In this document: positions 23,433 through 31,160 of the stretch, piece after piece | Position numbering within the stretch: the stretch's first letter is position 1 | Layout of the letters: each line of letters opens with the position of its first letter | Origin: JBGAQP01 sp044220635 | GTDB taxonomy: Bacteria > Pseudomonadota > Gammaproteobacteria > Burkholderiales > Usitatibacteraceae | Assembly: GCA_044220635.1 (NCBI GenBank) | Contig: JBGAQP010000030.1 | Span: forward strand, 1 to 38,049 | Reading direction: 5' to 3' | Length of the DNA: 38,049 nt | The notes under the pieces: generated by a model | The model's database searches: none | What the model was told of the DNA's origin: nothing | Seen by the model: only the letters and a program-made list of their open reading frames with translations | Program-made: the position numbers and the translations under genes

Positions 23433-23522
23433 AAAAATGGGGACAGTCCCCATTTTTGGTCTGTAACATTCTCCGAGCGGGCTGATTGTTACAAACCGAA
23501 AATGGGGACAGTCCCCATTTTC
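23433..23522. repeat. REPIN-like element, copy 2 (90 bases)
   Basis: It has the same 90-base architecture and orientation as copy 1. The left palindrome 23433-23457 is identical to that of copy 1. The inner arms are GGTCTGTAACA (23458-23468) and TGTTACAAACC (23487-23497) with one mismatch. The right palindrome 23498-23522 has the same arms with A at the centre. The 18-base central loop differs completely from copy 1, as in REPINs, where only the ends are conserved. It lies between convergent ggt and gluQRS, and its right part is translated as the C-terminus of GluQRS (stop at 23489-23491). Confidence 0.85.
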
Positions 23523-24418
23523 GACTCCAGTTCCAGGCACTGGCGCTGAGGAATGCGCGCGGGATCCCAGCGGCGGAGCGCTTCGCGCAGCAGCTCCGCG
23601 ACGCCGGCGGCTTCGGGGGGATCCTGGCCGAGGAAGCGCAGCGCCGCCCGGAGCGACTCGGGCGCGTGGGCGGGCTCGACCGCGGGCGCGAGCGTCTGCT
23701 TCGAGAGCTTCTCGCCCCCGCGGGTCGCGACGGGGATGTGAAGGTAGCGGGGCGTGGCCGCTCCGAGGAGCCGCTGCAGCAGGATCTGCCGGGGCGTCGA
23801 GAGCAGCAGGTCCGCGCCGCGCACGACGTCGGTGATCCCCTGCTCGGCATCGTCCACGACGACGGCGAGCTGGTAGGCCACGAGGCCGTCGCGGCGCCGC
23901 AGCACGAAGTCTCCGACCTCCGAGGCGAGGCGCTGCGCGACGCGCCCCTGGACGCGGTCCACGAACGCGATTTCCTCGTCGGTGGTGCGCACGCGCTCGG
24001 CCGCGGGAACGTCCGCGCCGATGCCCAGGTCGCGGCAGGTGCCGGGATAGATCGCCCCTTCGACCCCCCGGAGGGCGGAATCCGCGATCTCCCGGCGCGA
24101 GCAGCGGCAGCGATAGAGAACGCCCGCGGCGCGCAGCCGCTCGAGCGCGGCGGCGTAGAGTTCGCCGCGCGAGCTCTGCCGGGTGACCTCGCCGTCCCAG
24201 CCGAGGCCGAAGGCCTCGAGGGCGCGCAGGATCGCGTCGGCGGCACCGGGAACGGTGCGCGGCGCGTCCAGGTCCTCGACGCGCAGGAGCCACTCGCCGC
24301 CCGCCGCCCGCGCATCGAGCCAGCTCGCCACGGCGGCGACGAGCGAGCCGAAATGCAGCGGGCCCGTGGGGGAGGGGGCGAAGCGCCCCCGGTACCGGGC
24401 GGCACGCGCGGCGCTCAC
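23489..24418 (-). CDS. gluQ: Glutamyl-Q tRNA(Asp) synthetase
   Basis: This truncated class I glutamyl-tRNA synthetase paralogue attaches glutamate to queuosine at the wobble position of tRNA-Asp. The 309-residue protein shows the HIGH-equivalent APSPTGPLHFGS at 14-25, the zinc site CRC...YPGTC typical of GluQRS (not GluRS), VEDLDAPR, and the KMSKS-equivalent GEKLSKQ. The anticodon-binding domain is absent, as expected. GTG at 24418 overlaps the LysR gene's stop by GTGA. The last residues (KMGTVPIFGL) and the stop codon are encoded inside the REPIN element, so the natural end was probably replaced. The usual dksA neighbour is absent. Confidence 0.9.
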   Translation of the reverse strand: MSAARAARYRGRFAPSPTGPLHFGSLVAAVASWLDARAAGGEWLLRVEDLDAPRTVPGAADAILRALEAFGLGWDGEVTRQSSRGELYAAALERLRAAGVLYRCRCSRREIADSALRGVEGAIYPGTCRDLGIGADVPAAERVRTTDEEIAFVDRVQGRVAQRLASEVGDFVLRRRDGLVAYQLAVVVDDAEQGITDVVRGADLLLSTPRQILLQRLLGAATPRYLHIPVATRGGEKLSKQTLAPAVEPAHAPESLRAALRFLGQDPPEAAGVAELLREALRRWDPARIPQRQCLELESKMGTVPIFGL

Positions 24419-25317
24419 GACAGGAGGGAGGCCGCCACGAGCGGGTCCTCGACGCGCTTGACGAACCACTTGGCGGCCTTGCCCGCCGAGGCCGGGCGCC
24501 AGGCCACCACGATGTCCCCGCCCGGGCGCGGCGCCTCGGCCTCGAGGATCACGAGCCGGCCGGCCCATCGCTCGCGCTCGGCGATCCAGCGCGGCAGCCA
24601 GCCCACGCCGAGGCCCGCGACGTGGGCGGCGACCTTGGCCTCGAGCGTGGCGACCGTGAGCAGGTCCTGGCCCGAGAGCAGCCCCACGGTGCGCGGCGGC
24701 AGCAGGCGCGAGCTGTCGGCGATGCTCACCGCGCGGTGGCGGACGAGCTCCGCCTCGGTGACCGGCCCCGCGACCTTCGCGAGGGGGTGGAAGGGTGCCG
24801 CGACCAGCGCCATTTCGACGCGGCCGATCGGCTTCGCGGTGTAGGCGGCGCCCGCGGGCGCGTCCCCCGAGGCGCCGATGGCGAGGTCCGCGCGACCCGA
24901 GGCGAGCGCATCCCAAGTCCCCCCGAGGACCTCGTGGAGGAAGCGCAGCCGCGTGCCCGAGTCCTGCTCGTAGAACTCCGCGACGACCCCGAAGAGCTTG
25001 TCGAGGCCGATCAGGGTGTCCACGGCGATGCGCAGCTCCGCCTCCCAGCCCTTGGCCACCTGCTGGACGCGGCACTCGAGGTCCGCCGCGGCGCGCAGCA
25101 GGTGCCGGCCCTCGTCGAGCAGCTCCCGGCCGGCCTCGGTGAGCTTCGCCCGGTGACCCCGGCGGTCGAACACCAGGACATCGAGCGCCTGCTCGACCTG
25201 CTGCACGGAGTAAGTGATCGCTGACGGCACCCGGTGCAGCTCCTCGGCGGCGGCCGCGAAGGAGCCCTTGCGGTCGATCGCGTCGAGGACCTGCAGGGCA
25301 TCGAGGGTCAGCTTCAT
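24415..25317 (-). CDS. LysR-family regulator, YhaJ-like
   Basis: This is a 300-residue LysR-type regulator. Its HTH domain (LTLDALQVLDAIDRKGSFAAAAEELHRVPSAITYSVQQVE) closely resembles E. coli YhaJ from memory, including GSFAAAA and VPSA; similarity runs on into the effector domain (AGLGVGWLPRWI and the C-terminal AWRPAS). YhaJ responds to quinone-like or nitroaromatic-derived compounds and activates yqjF, a DoxX-family gene; in E. coli it sits by the pirin gene yhaK. Here it is divergent from a YhaK-like pirin and a YqjF-like DoxX gene, which supports the same regulon logic (inference). Its stop overlaps the gluQRS GTG start. Confidence 0.9.
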   Translation of the reverse strand: MKLTLDALQVLDAIDRKGSFAAAAEELHRVPSAITYSVQQVEQALDVLVFDRRGHRAKLTEAGRELLDEGRHLLRAAADLECRVQQVAKGWEAELRIAVDTLIGLDKLFGVVAEFYEQDSGTRLRFLHEVLGGTWDALASGRADLAIGASGDAPAGAAYTAKPIGRVEMALVAAPFHPLAKVAGPVTEAELVRHRAVSIADSSRLLPPRTVGLLSGQDLLTVATLEAKVAAHVAGLGVGWLPRWIAERERWAGRLVILEAEAPRPGGDIVVAWRPASAGKAAKWFVKRVEDPLVAASLLS

Positions 25318-25320
25318 GTT

Positions 25321-25426
25321 CGAAGATTCAGAACGACTTGGTCAGTATTCTTCGCTTTTATCGGATAAACATCAACCATATCATGCATATCAACGTTCTA
25401 TCCAACAGGCAAAACAGGAGGCAGAC
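25321..25426. promoter_or_regulatory. Divergent LysR/pirin control region with inverted repeats
   Basis: This gap is noticeably more AT-rich than its surroundings. CGAAGA (25321-25326) and TCTTCG (25349-25354) form an inverted repeat across 22 bases, and TTATC-G-GATAA (25358-25368) is a perfect 11-base dyad. Both lie where a LysR regulator would bind between divergent promoters. The ribosome site CAGGAGG (about 25415-25421) precedes the pirin ATG. No promoter hexamers are convincing on either strand. Confidence 0.45.
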
Positions 25427-26125
<699 letters not shown>

Positions 26126-26155
26126 CCCCATCCACACGAAACGAAGGAGACCACG

Positions 26156-26557
26156 ATGAACACCAACCTCCAGAATGCCGCGACGCTGGCGGGCCGGTTC
26201 CTGCTCGCGACGATCTTCGTCGTCTCCGGATTCGGCAAGATCACCGGCTTCGAGGGCACCGCCGGCTACATGGCCTCGAAGGGGATGCCGATGGCCCAGG
26301 TGCTGCTCGCCGGCGCGATCGTCGTCGAGCTCGTCGGCGGGCTCCTGCTCGTCGCCGGCTGGAAGGCGCGCTGGGCCGCGCTCGCGATCTTCCTTTTCCT
26401 CATTCCGGCCACCCTCATCTTCCACAACCCCGCGGGGCTCGACGCCCAGGCGGCGCAGGACCAGATGATCCACCTGATGAAGAACCTCTCGATCATGGGC
26501 GGCATGCTCCTCGTCGCGGGCTTCGGGCCCGGCGCCTGGAGCGTGGACCGCCGTTAG
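26156..26557 (+). CDS. DoxX-family membrane protein (YqjF-like)
   Basis: This is a 133-residue inner-membrane protein with four hydrophobic helices. FLLATIFVVSGFGKITGFEGTAGYM and the ending GPGAWSVDRR follow the pattern of E. coli YqjF (recalled ending GPGAYSIDR). ATG at 26156 is preceded by CGAAGGAGA. YqjF-type proteins are induced by electrophilic aromatic breakdown products through YhaJ, and their molecular function is unclear. The DoxX family includes a thiosulfate:quinone oxidoreductase subunit, but that activity should not be assumed. The two pirin genes on either side suggest a shared role in quinone or flavonoid stress. Confidence 0.9.
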   Translation: MNTNLQNAATLAGRFLLATIFVVSGFGKITGFEGTAGYMASKGMPMAQVLLAGAIVVELVGGLLLVAGWKARWAALAIFLFLIPATLIFHNPAGLDAQAAQDQMIHLMKNLSIMGGMLLVAGFGPGAWSVDRR

Positions 26558-26566
26558 GAGCCCGGA

Positions 26567-27445
26567 ATGAGCGCCATCGCCCCCGCTTCGCGCGCCGTCG
26601 AGCGCGTCATCGCCTCCGAGCCGGCCTCCGCCGGGACGTTCTCCGTGAAGAGGGCGCTCCCGGTCCGCGGCCGCCATTCTCTGGGTCCCTGGGTCTTCCT
26701 CGACCACTTCGGGCCTTTCCGCGTGACCGGGGGAGACGACGGCGTCGGTCCCCACCCCCATGCCGGGATCGAGACCGTCACCTACCTCCTCACGGGTCGC
26801 AACGAGCACCGCGATTCCGCCGGGCACACGGGGATCGTGACCGCGGGTGGCGCCCAGTGGATGACGGCCGGCCGCGGGATCGTGCACTCCGAGAAGCCGT
26901 TGCCCGAGGCGGGAGGCGAGACGATCCAGCACGGAATCCAGCTCTGGATCTCGCTGCCCCGGGCGATGAAGATGATGCCGCCGCGCTACCGGAGGATCGA
27001 CGCGGCCGCCATCCCCGAAGTGCGCCTGCCGGGCGCGCGGCTGCGCGTCGTCGGCGGCGAGCTCGCGGGGGCGAAGGGACCGGCAGAGGCGCTGATGCCG
27101 CTCTTCCTCGCCTACGCGAGCCTCGATCCCGGCGCCGCGATCGAGCTCGAGATCGCCCCCTCGTTCGAGGCAGGCGCCTACGTGATCGCCGGCACGGGAG
27201 CGTTCGGCCCGGAGGGTGCCGCGAAGGCCTCCGCGGGCGAGCTTGCGGTGTTCGCCGATGGCGGCGGGACGATCCGCCTCGCGAATCCCGGCGCGCAGCC
27301 CCTCGAGGCCATGCTCCTCGGGGGCGCGAGCGCCGAGGGCCCGCTGGTCTTCCACGGCCCCTTCGTGATGAACAGCGTCGAGCAGGTGCGCGCGGCCGAG
27401 ATCGCCTACCGCACGGGGCGCATGGGCACGCTCGCCGAATCCTGA
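26567..27445 (+). CDS. Pirin-family bicupin, second copy (longer type)
   Basis: This 292-residue pirin is of a different subfamily from the one at 25427. The metal site appears as H63 and H65 in GPHPHAGIETVTY and H107 and E109 in GRGIVHSE; the C-terminal pirin domain ends NSVEQVRAAEIAYRTGRMG. ATG at 26567 lies 9 bases after the DoxX stop with GGA close by. Having two distinct pirins in one operon suggests different substrates or a substrate/sensor division (inference). Length fits the canonical Pirin and Pirin_C two-domain layout. Confidence 0.92.
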   Translation: MSAIAPASRAVERVIASEPASAGTFSVKRALPVRGRHSLGPWVFLDHFGPFRVTGGDDGVGPHPHAGIETVTYLLTGRNEHRDSAGHTGIVTAGGAQWMTAGRGIVHSEKPLPEAGGETIQHGIQLWISLPRAMKMMPPRYRRIDAAAIPEVRLPGARLRVVGGELAGAKGPAEALMPLFLAYASLDPGAAIELEIAPSFEAGAYVIAGTGAFGPEGAAKASAGELAVFADGGGTIRLANPGAQPLEAMLLGGASAEGPLVFHGPFVMNSVEQVRAAEIAYRTGRMGTLAES

Positions 27446-27458
27446 ACCGGAGACCGCC

Positions 27459-28052
27459 ATGGCCCGAATCCTCGTCTTCGCCGGCAGCGCCCGGCGCGAT
27501 TCCCTCAACAAGAAGCTCGCCCGGGCGGCCGCCGCCTTCGCGCGCGAAGCGGGAGGCGAGGTGACGCTCGTCGACCTCGACGACTACCCGGTCCCGCTCT
27601 ACCACGGCGACCTCGAGGCGGCCGAGGGCATGCCCGCGAACGCGCTGAGGCTGCGCGAGCTGTTCCTCGCCCACGACGCGTTGCTCATCGCCTCGCCCGA
27701 GAACAACTCGTCGGTGACCGCGCTGCTCAAGAACACCATCGACTGGCTCTCGCGCGACCTCGGCGACGGCCGGGGTGCCGCGAGCGGGCTCGCGCCCTGG
27801 AAAGGCAAGGTCGCCGCGCTGATGGCGGCCTCCCCCGGCGCCTTCGGCGGCGTGCGGGCGCTGCCGCACCTGCGCCAGATCCTCGCGACCCTCGGCGTCA
27901 CCGTCCTCGGGTCCCAGGTGGCCGTGCCCCGCGCCCACGAGGCCTTCGACGAGGCGGGGGCCCTCAAGGAGCCGCGCGTGGCGAAGTCCGTCTCCGCCCT
28001 CGCGCGCTCGCTCGTTGAGGCGGCGCAAGGTCTCTCCCGCGCCCCTGCCTAG
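27459..28052 (+). CDS. NADPH-dependent FMN reductase (flavodoxin-like fold)
   Basis: This 197-residue cytoplasmic flavoprotein is of the NADPH-dependent FMN/quinone/azo reductase type (ChrR/Azr-like). The FMN-phosphate loop GSARRDSLNKKLA lies at 9-21 and SPENNSSVTALLKNTIDWLSR contains the flavin-binding loop, followed by SPGAFGG. It starts 13 bases after the second pirin. Two-electron reduction of quinones or chromate-like oxidants would fit the neighbouring electrophile-stress genes (inference). ArsH is a relative but normally has an N-terminal extension not seen here. Confidence 0.9.
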   Translation: MARILVFAGSARRDSLNKKLARAAAAFAREAGGEVTLVDLDDYPVPLYHGDLEAAEGMPANALRLRELFLAHDALLIASPENNSSVTALLKNTIDWLSRDLGDGRGAASGLAPWKGKVAALMAASPGAFGGVRALPHLRQILATLGVTVLGSQVAVPRAHEAFDEAGALKEPRVAKSVSALARSLVEAAQGLSRAPA

Positions 28053-28113
28053 AATGGGCCCCATCCCCGATTCGATTGCCGCGCCCTATCCCGGGGATTG
28101 GAAACGACGATTG

Positions 28114-28127
28114 GCGTCCCGGGACGC
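28114..28127. promoter_or_regulatory. 14-base palindrome upstream of the Dps gene
   Basis: GCGTCCC-GGGACGC is a perfect dyad within the 117-base gap 28053-28169, 42 bases before the Dps start. It could be a protein site for stress control of the dps-trx pair. There are no convincing -35/-10 hexamers nearby, and a chance palindrome is possible at this GC content. Confidence 0.25.
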
Positions 28128-28169
28128 GATCGTTCAAAGTGGCGGCATGGACCGAAAGGAGATCCTGAA

Positions 28170-28664
28170 ATGGCTGGCAAGGCGTTGAAGTCGCCCGCGA
28201 TCGACATCGGCATCGCGGAAAGGGATCGCGCGAGGATCGCCGAGGGCCTCTCGAGGCTGCTCGCCGACACCTACACGCTGTATCTCAAGACCCACAACTT
28301 CCACTGGAACGTGAAGGGTCCGATGTTCCAGACCCTGCACCTCATGTTCGAGACGCAGTACAACGAGCTCGCCCTCGCCGTGGACCTCATCGCCGAGCGC
28401 ATCCGCGCGCTGGGCTACCCCGCGCCGGGCACCTACAGGGCCTACGCGAAGCTCTCCTCGATCCCGGAGACCGAGGGCGCGCCCGAGGCGAAGGAGATGA
28501 TCCGGCTGCTCGTCGCGGGGCAGGAGGCGGTGGTGCGCACCGCGCGCAAGGTCTTCCCGCTGGTCGAGAAGGCCGCCGACGAGCCTTCCGCGGATCTGCT
28601 CACGCAACGCATGCAGGTCCACGAGAAGACCGCGTGGATGCTGCGCTCCCTCCTGGAGGACTAG
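28170..28664 (+). CDS. Dps-family ferritin-like DNA-protection protein
   Basis: This 164-residue protein forms dodecameric shells that oxidise ferrous iron with peroxide and shield DNA. The ferroxidase region is clear: KTHNFHWNVKGPMFQTLHLMFE with two His, then VDLIAERIRALG with Asp and Glu. The chosen ATG at 28170 has an AAAGGAG ribosome site at about 28155-28161; an upstream in-frame start at 28098 would add 24 unrelated residues. The thioredoxin gene starts at the base after its stop. Together with the fur gene nearby it reflects iron/oxidant handling in this region, though Fur control is not shown by a recognisable box. Confidence 0.93.
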   Translation: MAGKALKSPAIDIGIAERDRARIAEGLSRLLADTYTLYLKTHNFHWNVKGPMFQTLHLMFETQYNELALAVDLIAERIRALGYPAPGTYRAYAKLSSIPETEGAPEAKEMIRLLVAGQEAVVRTARKVFPLVEKAADEPSADLLTQRMQVHEKTAWMLRSLLED

Positions 28665-29042
28665 ATGGCCGTCGTCGAGCTCACGAAGGAGAACTTCGAA
28701 TCCGTGGTCACCTCGAACCCCACGGTGATCGTCGACTACTGGGCCCCCTGGTGCGGGCCGTGCCGCGGCTTCGCCCCGGTCTTCGAGAAAGTCTCGGAGC
28801 AGCACCCCGACGTGGTGTTCGCGAAGGTGAACACCGACGAGGAGCAGGAGATCGCGGCGCACTTCCAGATCCGCTCGATCCCGACGCTCATGGTGTTCCG
28901 CGAGCAGATCATCGTCTTCTCCCAGCCCGGGGCGCTCCCGCAGGGCGCCTTCGAGCAGGTCGTCTCGCGCGCCAAGGCGCTCGACATGGACGACGTGCGC
29001 GCGCAGGTCGCCGCCCAGGACAGCGCGGGCAAGCCCGCCTGA
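28665..29042 (+). CDS. Thioredoxin-family protein
   Basis: This is a 125-residue cytoplasmic thioredoxin fold with the redox motif WCGPC (C30 and C33) and the cis-proline loop SIPTLMVF. A C-terminal extension (AKALDMDDVRAQVAAQDSAGKPA) makes it slightly longer than TrxA (about 108). The start abuts the Dps stop, so the two are probably co-translated. No signal peptide is seen. It could be a peroxide-stress thioredoxin serving peroxiredoxin or other partners; it may not be the main TrxA. Confidence 0.93.
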   Translation: MAVVELTKENFESVVTSNPTVIVDYWAPWCGPCRGFAPVFEKVSEQHPDVVFAKVNTDEEQEIAAHFQIRSIPTLMVFREQIIVFSQPGALPQGAFEQVVSRAKALDMDDVRAQVAAQDSAGKPA

Positions 29043-29055
29043 GCGGCTGCGCGCG

Positions 29056-29760
29056 ATGAGGTTCGGGGCGGCCCTCGCCGAGGGCCGGCTGGTGCGCCGC
29101 TACAAGCGTTTCCTCGCCGAAGTGGAGCTCGCCGCGGGCGGCGTGGTCACCGCCGCCTGCCCGAACACGGGCTCCATGCTCGGCTGCTGCGAGCCCGGCA
29201 GCCGCGTCTGGCTCTCCGAGAGCGACTCGCCCACGCGCAAGTACCGCCACACCTGGGAGATCGTCGAGGTGGGCCGGGTGATGGTCGGCATCCACACGGG
29301 ACGGCCCAACGCGCTCGTCGAGGAGGCGGTTCGGGACGGCGTCATCGCCGAGCTCGCGGGCTACCGCGACATCCGCCGCGAGGTGCCCTTCGGCGAGGAG
29401 CGCAGCCGCATCGACCTCGTGCTCGAGGCGCCGCGCCGGAAGGCCTGCTGGGTCGAGGTGAAGAACGTGACCGCCGCCGTGGCGGGCGGCGTGGCGCTCT
29501 TTCCCGACGCGGTGAGCGAGCGCGGCGCGAAGCACCTGCGCGAGCTCGTGCGCCTCAAGCGCGCGGGACTGCGCCCCGTGCAGCTCTATTGCGTGCAGCG
29601 CGGCGACGTCGAGGAGGTGCGGCCGGCGGACGCGATCGACCCCGCGTACGGCCGGACCCTGCGCGAGGCCGTGGCGGCCGGCGTGGAAGTCCTCGCCTAC
29701 CGCGCGAAGGTCACGGCGCGCGCGATCCGCCTCGAGACGCGGATCCCGGTGCGCCTCTAG
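29056..29760 (+). CDS. sfsA: SfsA family protein (sugar fermentation stimulation protein)
   Basis: This 234-residue protein combines an OB-like N-terminal part with a PD-(D/E)XK nuclease-like domain. Visible motifs are the family signature AACPNTGSMLGCC, then SRIDLVLE and WVEVKNVT (the D...ExK catalytic pattern), and FPDAVSERGAKHL. ATG at 29056 lies 13 bases after the thioredoxin stop. SfsA affects maltose metabolism genes in E. coli, and its DNA/nuclease role is not settled. The stop TAG at 29758-29760 overlaps the stop of the convergent barstar gene in a shared CTAG. Confidence 0.93.
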   Translation: MRFGAALAEGRLVRRYKRFLAEVELAAGGVVTAACPNTGSMLGCCEPGSRVWLSESDSPTRKYRHTWEIVEVGRVMVGIHTGRPNALVEEAVRDGVIAELAGYRDIRREVPFGEERSRIDLVLEAPRRKACWVEVKNVTAAVAGGVALFPDAVSERGAKHLRELVRLKRAGLRPVQLYCVQRGDVEEVRPADAIDPAYGRTLREAVAAGVEVLAYRAKVTARAIRLETRIPVRL

Positions 29761-30215
29761 TCGTCCTTCGCGGTCTCGCGCAGCTTCGCCACGCCCTTGG
29801 GCGCCTTCGCGCCCGAGAGCAGCACGATCATGGGCGTGCCGTCCTCCTTCCACGAGGCGACCGCGTCGCGCACGATCTCGATGAAGGTCTCGAACTGGTC
29901 CGGGTGGGCCTGGAGCAGGCCGTCGATGTGGTCGTAGTAGATGAGGTAGCCCTCGGCGTCGACCCACTCCATGTCCGTGAGGCACTCCTCGAGCGCGTCC
30001 CAGTTGTGGCCGAAGTGGCTCGGGAAGCGCATCGCGGTGGCCGCGGCGTTGAGCAGCTGCTCCTTGCGCGCGATCTTCGCCCCGTCGATGTGGAAGCAGG
30101 CGAAGCCCGCGGCCTTCGCCTTCGACTGCACGGCCTTCGGGTCCGCGCGCGCGGGCAGGAACCAGAGGCCGCCGCGGCCATCTTCCAGCAGAGATTCGAG
30201 CGCTTCGAGGGGCAT
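29757..30215 (-). CDS. Barstar-family ribonuclease inhibitor
   Basis: This 152-residue cytoplasmic protein contains a barstar domain, FHIDGAKIARKEQLLNAAA through SHFGHNWDALEECLTD. D73 and E77 correspond to barstar D35 and D39, the residues that plug the barnase active site (E in place of D39). The extra N-terminal segment (about 1-40) is longer than in the Bacillus protein (90 residues). ATG at 30215 lies 8 bases after the stop of the barnase-like gene upstream on the same strand, so it is most likely the matching immunity protein. It converges on sfsA with a shared CTAG. Confidence 0.88.
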   Translation of the reverse strand: MPLEALESLLEDGRGGLWFLPARADPKAVQSKAKAAGFACFHIDGAKIARKEQLLNAAATAMRFPSHFGHNWDALEECLTDMEWVDAEGYLIYYDHIDGLLQAHPDQFETFIEIVRDAVASWKEDGTPMIVLLSGAKAPKGVAKLRETAKDD

Positions 30216-30223
30216 GGCGCATC

Positions 30224-30604
30224 CTACTCCCGGACCCGCCGGAAGGTGTTGTAGTGGTCCTCGGTGTAGTAGAACTCGCCCCCCTTGCCCGCGACGATGC
30301 GCCGCGCCCCGCGCGTGCGCTCCCCCGGCGTCTTGACCGTGTATTCCCGGTAGTAGCCCCACTTCTGCCGCGGCAGGCGCTTCTCGCGGTTGCCGAACAC
30401 CGCGCCGTCCTTCGCGTAGGGGTAGGGGCCGCCCTTGCGCACGAGCGCGATGGTCTGGCGCGCCTCGTGGGGGAGGTCCCCGACGGCGATCTCGTCCGCG
30501 GCGGGCGCGGGCGGCGGGCCCTTCTGCGCGGCCGCGGGCGCCGCGGCGAAGACCGCCGCGAGGGCGAGCGTGGCGAGAAGCGCGCGGGCGCTCATTTCCC
30601 CCAT
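30224..30604 (-). CDS. Secreted barnase-like guanyl-specific ribonuclease (N1/T1 family)
   Basis: This 126-residue protein has a signal peptide (SARALLATLALAAVFAAAPAAAQ) and a microbial ribonuclease domain. Catalytic residues of the barnase fold are in place: E87 in YREYTV, R98 and R102 in the TRGARRIV segment, and H117 in TEDHYNTF. The GAVFGNREKRLP segment is the usual substrate loop. Start 30604 is the first ATG; the second, at 30595, gives a more standard signal and is equally possible. It follows fur by 10 bases and precedes barstar by 8. It may act as an exported nuclease for RNA scavenging or competition (inference). Confidence 0.9.
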   Translation of the reverse strand: MGEMSARALLATLALAAVFAAAPAAAQKGPPPAPAADEIAVGDLPHEARQTIALVRKGGPYPYAKDGAVFGNREKRLPRQKWGYYREYTVKTPGERTRGARRIVAGKGGEFYYTEDHYNTFRRVRE

Positions 30605-30614
30605 GGCGGGCGTC

Positions 30615-31046
30615 TCAGCTCTTCGGGCGGTTCGGGCAGTCCGGCTTGGTGCAGTCCGCGTAGAGATAGAGCTGGTGGTCGTGGATCGCGAAGCCGCGTT
30701 CCTTCGCGACCTTCGCCTGGCGCTTCTCGATCTCCGGGTCGTAGAACTCCTCGACCTGGCCGCACTGCAGGCACACGAGGTGGTCGTGGTGGCTGCCCTG
30801 GTTGAGCTCGTAGACGGCCTTGCCGCCCTCGAAGTGGTGGCGCACGAGCAGCCCCGCCTGCTCGAACTGCGTGAGGACGCGGTAGACCGTGGCGAGCCCC
30901 ACGTCGGAATGCTCCTCGAGGAGCTTGCGGTAGACGTCCTCGGCGGTGAGGTGGCGCTCGGGGCTCGTCTGGAAGAGGTCGAGCACCTTGAGCCGCGGGG
31001 TGGTGACCTTCAGTCCTTGATTGCGAAGATCGCGGGGATCGCTCAT
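30615..31046 (-). CDS. fur: Ferric uptake regulator
   Basis: This is a 143-residue iron-responsive repressor. The N-terminal winged helix includes GLKVTTPRLKVLDLF and DVGLATVYRVLTQFEQAGL. The metal-binding dimer domain has HHDH followed by C92 and C95 (CLQC), and C-terminal C132 and C137 (DCTKPDC), the structural zinc cysteines. ATG at 31046 is divergent from bamE, a classic beta/gammaproteobacterial arrangement. A minus-strand TATCAT (31079-31074) could be its -10. The barnase-like and barstar genes follow on the same strand with gaps of 10 and 8 bases, so they may share its transcript. Confidence 0.96.
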   Translation of the reverse strand: MSDPRDLRNQGLKVTTPRLKVLDLFQTSPERHLTAEDVYRKLLEEHSDVGLATVYRVLTQFEQAGLLVRHHFEGGKAVYELNQGSHHDHLVCLQCGQVEEFYDPEIEKRQAKVAKERGFAIHDHQLYLYADCTKPDCPNRPKS

Positions 31047-31124
31047 GGGACCGGCTTCGGGGGGGCTCGGGAAATGATACAGGGAAAAGCGCGCCTCGCC
31101 GCGGGGAGGAAGGGCTCGCGCGGT

Positions 31125-31133
31125 TGCTATAAT
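31125..31133 (+). promoter_or_regulatory. Extended -10 promoter for bamE-dapB
   Basis: TGC-TATAAT sits 27 bases before the bamE ATG: a perfect -10 hexamer at 31128-31133 with the TG extension at 31125-31126. No good -35 is found 16-18 bases upstream, as is common for extended -10 promoters. A perfect TATAAT in this GC-rich context is unlikely by chance. Confidence 0.75.
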
Positions 31134-31160
31134 GCGCGCTTGTCCCGCCCATCCGTCGCC

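Noticed and set aside
20980..23522. Insertion sequence or composite transposon
   Set aside because: There is no transposase and no target-site duplication; the 90-base elements are far too short and match a REPIN layout instead.
31047..31160. Fur box in the fur/bamE gap
   Set aside because: AAATGATAC (31072-31080) recalls half a Fur box, but no convincing 19-base match exists.
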